A stretch of DNA of 64,000 nucleotides from Patella vulgata (taxonomy: Eukaryota; Mollusca; Gastropoda; Patellidae): positions 10,833,390-10,897,389 of the forward strand of contig NC_065882.2 in NCBI RefSeq assembly GCF_932274485.2, given 5' to 3'. The position numbers and the translations under genes are program-made. The notes beneath the pieces were generated by a model, which worked only from the letters and a program-made list of their open reading frames with translations, did not search any database and had not been told where the DNA came from. Of this stretch, positions 62,155-64,000 are shown piece after piece. Within the stretch, counting starts at the first letter, position 1. Each line of letters opens with the position of its first letter.

Positions 62155-62584
62155 CATACTTCGAGAAGGTATTTGTTGAGTAATAAAACCTTCTAGTAGT
62201 TTATCGAGGGCTGGCCATCCTTACCGCACCTAACAAATAAAGCCTTCTAGTAGTTTATCGAGGTTCGGGTGTTTCCGGAGTCCAAAATGGCCGCTTTATA
62301 TAAATGAGAATTTTGGGGATAACTAACCCTAACCCTTTTTAAAAGACTGAACTTGGGTCTAATTTAGTTTTTACTTCTCTTAAAAGGGTTAGGGGTAGGG
62401 TTCGGGTTAGTATTCCCCTAAATACTCATTTGTATAAAGCGGCCATTTTGGTATGAGTTCTGGCTTGTTCTGGAATTTGTTGCTTCCAGTGGTGATAATA
62501 TTTGTACCGTGCGGTAAGGACGGTCAGCCCTCGATAAACTACTAGAAGGTTTTATTACTCAACAAATACCTTCTCGAAGTATGA
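62155..62584. mobile_element. Foldback MITE with ~70 bp near-perfect inverted ends
   Basis: catacttcgagaaggtattt and its complement close a 430 bp element. Arms continue through ttctagtagtttatcgaggg. A second inner pair (aaaatggccgctttatataa and its near-complement) makes almost the whole element palindromic. tctagtagtttatcgagg is duplicated at 62243. TA flanks possible. It interrupts the Harbinger fragment on its right. Confidence 0.85.
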
Positions 62585-62606
62585 TGCATGCTGTGCAGAA
62601 TATGTG

Positions 62607-62750
62607 TAATTCCTGAACGAGATTATTGAATGCTCCTTGTTCCTTTCGTCCTTCCAAAATAGGGTGCACCCACCATCGGTGTTTCCTTTTCTTTATCATG
62701 TATGCTGCAGCCAATATTATCAATGTTTTTTCTTCTTCTACGAATAACCG
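62607..62750 (-). pseudogene. PIF/Harbinger transposase N-terminal fragment
   Basis: The minus strand encodes VEEEKTLIILAAAYMIKKRK, HRWWVHPILEGRKEQGAFNN and LVQEL. The (R)WWVHPI..RR.EQG.F..LVQEL pattern is the hallmark N-terminus of Harbinger transposases and their host relatives (HARBI1/ALP1-like). Similarity stops near 62607 and the foldback MITE follows. No DDE domain is present, so it is a remnant. Confidence 0.8.
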
Positions 62751-63511
62751 CATATAAGGATACACAACCTGCCGTGTGCCATGTCTCCTCCGGCACCGGA
62801 GCCGGACCGGATCCGTACTAAAGGAAATGCAGCTTAATGAAATCGGGCAATCCCCAATCAGTGTGTCATTTGGTATAATTTGTTTATAGGGAAAATCATT
62901 CCAGGAGAGGCATTTTTGTCTACCATTCATCGAATTTTTATTCTACATGATTCGTTTTAATACCAGAACATGAATCACTGATATCGAACCAGCACCTAAC
63001 TTCTCACTAACTTTGTACATTACAAGAGTAACACCTTGATAATCACCGTCAATCAAAACACTGTAACGTTGATATCGTTAACTAAGCAACAAATAACTGT
63101 TATAAATGAAAATATACGACACTAATAGATCAAAGTCATCAGTTTTTATACATAATGCGTATTAGTTAGTTAAAATTGTTAGTAATCAGGCAGTAGTCAT
63201 TAAGTAGGTGTTTTGTGACTAAGGTGTTAAAACTGTGACTATTGAATGATATACACCACTATTGGATAGATTTGTGTATTCAATAGTGATGGGTGTTATA
63301 AATAGTCACATTTTTTACAGCAAGTTACACACTTGCTAATTAATGACAACTGTATAATTTCTAACCACTTTCTATACATACTAAACATTAGTTCAGAATA
63401 CTGACCACTCATATGATTTAATGACAAAAAATTGTCCTTACTAAAAGGCCTAGCTTCATTAGTCAACAGTATCAGCTTACACATGAAAGCAAATACCAAC
63501 AGGAGGGTTGT
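62751..63511. other. Stretch with small inverted repeats only
   Basis: ccgtactaaaggaaatgcag (62815) is the complement of the sequence at the SINE target near 61525-61545. ctattgaatgatatacacca and aatagtgatgggtgttataa (63240-63305) form a small imperfect hairpin. No gene seen. Confidence 0.45.
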
Positions 63512-63626
63512 GGTTGTTTTGTATCGCTCTCGCATCGGTCATACTTTTTTAACTCATATTTTCATTTTAAAGCGACAGCTTCAACCAGAATGTGAACACT
63601 GTCATGTTCCATTGACAGTTAAAGAT
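63512..63626 (+). mobile_element. LINE fragment, C-terminal cysteine region
   Basis: The plus strand encodes LYRSRIGHTFLTHIFILKRQ then LQPECEHCHVPLTVKD, as in LINE copies A and B. It ends where MITE family A begins (agatacattatg). Confidence 0.88.
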
Positions 63627-64000
63627 ACATTATGTAAGATTTAGATAAAGAGCTTGTATAATAGTTCGAAAATAGATAATGTAAAATGAATAATTTGAAA
63701 ATGTCATTCAAATTACTCCATTGCGAGCGAAAATATTAGCCTTTGAAGGTTTGACAAGATGTGTGCAATAATTTCAACCACCGCACTGGTTGTTCTAAGC
63801 TAAGTCTCGCCCTCCATTTTTAGCTTAAATCAAAATATGGCTGAACTGTTCTAATCTATTTAATATCGGAGAAATCTGATGCCATCGAAAGTTGATTATG
63901 GCCTGGATAAGTTAATTAATGACTAATTAATTATTTAGAAAACATTTCAGGCCTAAAGAAAGACCTGCAATAGACAGATTTAGCTCTTGCATAATGTATG
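63627..64000. mobile_element. MITE family A, reaching the window end
   Basis: gatacattatgtaagattta at the left, acctgcaatagacagattta and gctcttgcataatgtatg at the right. It inserted directly in or next to LINE sequence. The last bases may lie outside the window. Confidence 0.78.

Noticed and set aside
62318-62410. Telomere-like ccctaaccct tract as a telomere or fusion site
   Set aside because: Only two or three units, lying in the foldback MITE arms. A similar short tract at 25720 is also inside a MITE.
1-64000. LTR retroelements, retrovirus-like copies or Polintons
   Set aside because: No gag-pol-type protease/integrase frames, long terminal repeats or capsid genes were recognised. The RT sequences all belong to the LINE.

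Overview
The window looks like nuclear DNA of a marine mollusc, most likely a gastropod. The evidence is short exons in long AT-rich introns with GT-AG borders, nuclear genes for a mitochondrial complex I assembly factor and a telomerase-RNA-associated protein, a secreted Trp/Cys-rich protein of the kind common in mollusc secretomes, and dense tRNA-derived SINEs, MITEs and an RNase H-bearing LINE. Species cannot be fixed from the sequence alone. No bacterial operons, CRISPR arrays, rRNA genes or LTR retroelements were seen.

Left part (1-13 kb). Two host genes sit head to head. On the minus strand (2013-6552) a three-exon gene encodes a TRIR/C19orf43-like protein of 140 aa. On the plus strand (6817-12605) a six-exon gene encodes an NDUFAF2-like protein of 157 aa. 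Their start codons are 264 bp apart. The interval holds an NRF-1-type palindrome and CCAAT boxes, so it is probably a bidirectional promoter. Introns and flanks hold SINEs, hAT-like, Mutator-like and TTAA-flanked MITEs, and a 1.1 kb foldback repeat.

Middle-left part (13-25 kb). A hAT-like element carries a nested element with a 146+141 bp alternating tandem array. It is followed by 18-, 30- and 47-bp minisatellites. A four-exon minus-strand gene (19501-22841) encodes a 328 aa Ser/Asp/Glu/Lys-rich, probably nuclear, disordered protein that I cannot name. From 23.7 to 25.3 kb lies an unclassified, internally duplicated repeat block.

Middle part (26-35 kb). A decayed LINE copy (endonuclease and ORF1 parts) is split by a foldback tandem-repeat element and by a SINE. 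A LINE 5' end is split by a 1.3 kb element with a clean TTAA target duplication. A 5'-truncated LINE insertion has a 14 bp target duplication.

Right part (35-64 kb). A secreted-protein gene starts at 35111 and its next exons are at 43192 and 43584. Its 8 kb first intron is a nest: an element with GGGGGACA-type ends holds a SINE and a LINE block flanked by a 12 bp target duplication, and that block is itself a fusion of LINE copies. From 46 to 55 kb a head-to-tail LINE fusion is bracketed by arrays of a ~330 bp dimeric repeat. Beyond it are a Tc1-like remnant, SINEs, a 2.3 kb foldback element with a tandem core, a Harbinger transposase fragment cut by a foldback MITE, and a terminal MITE.

The main theme is interplay of mobile elements. 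At least three tRNA-derived SINE families end in a GACGTTAAAC-type 3' tail, two of them continuing into CCCCATTTC, and this tail resembles the 3' end of the resident LINE. That suggests the LINE, or a relative, mobilised them.
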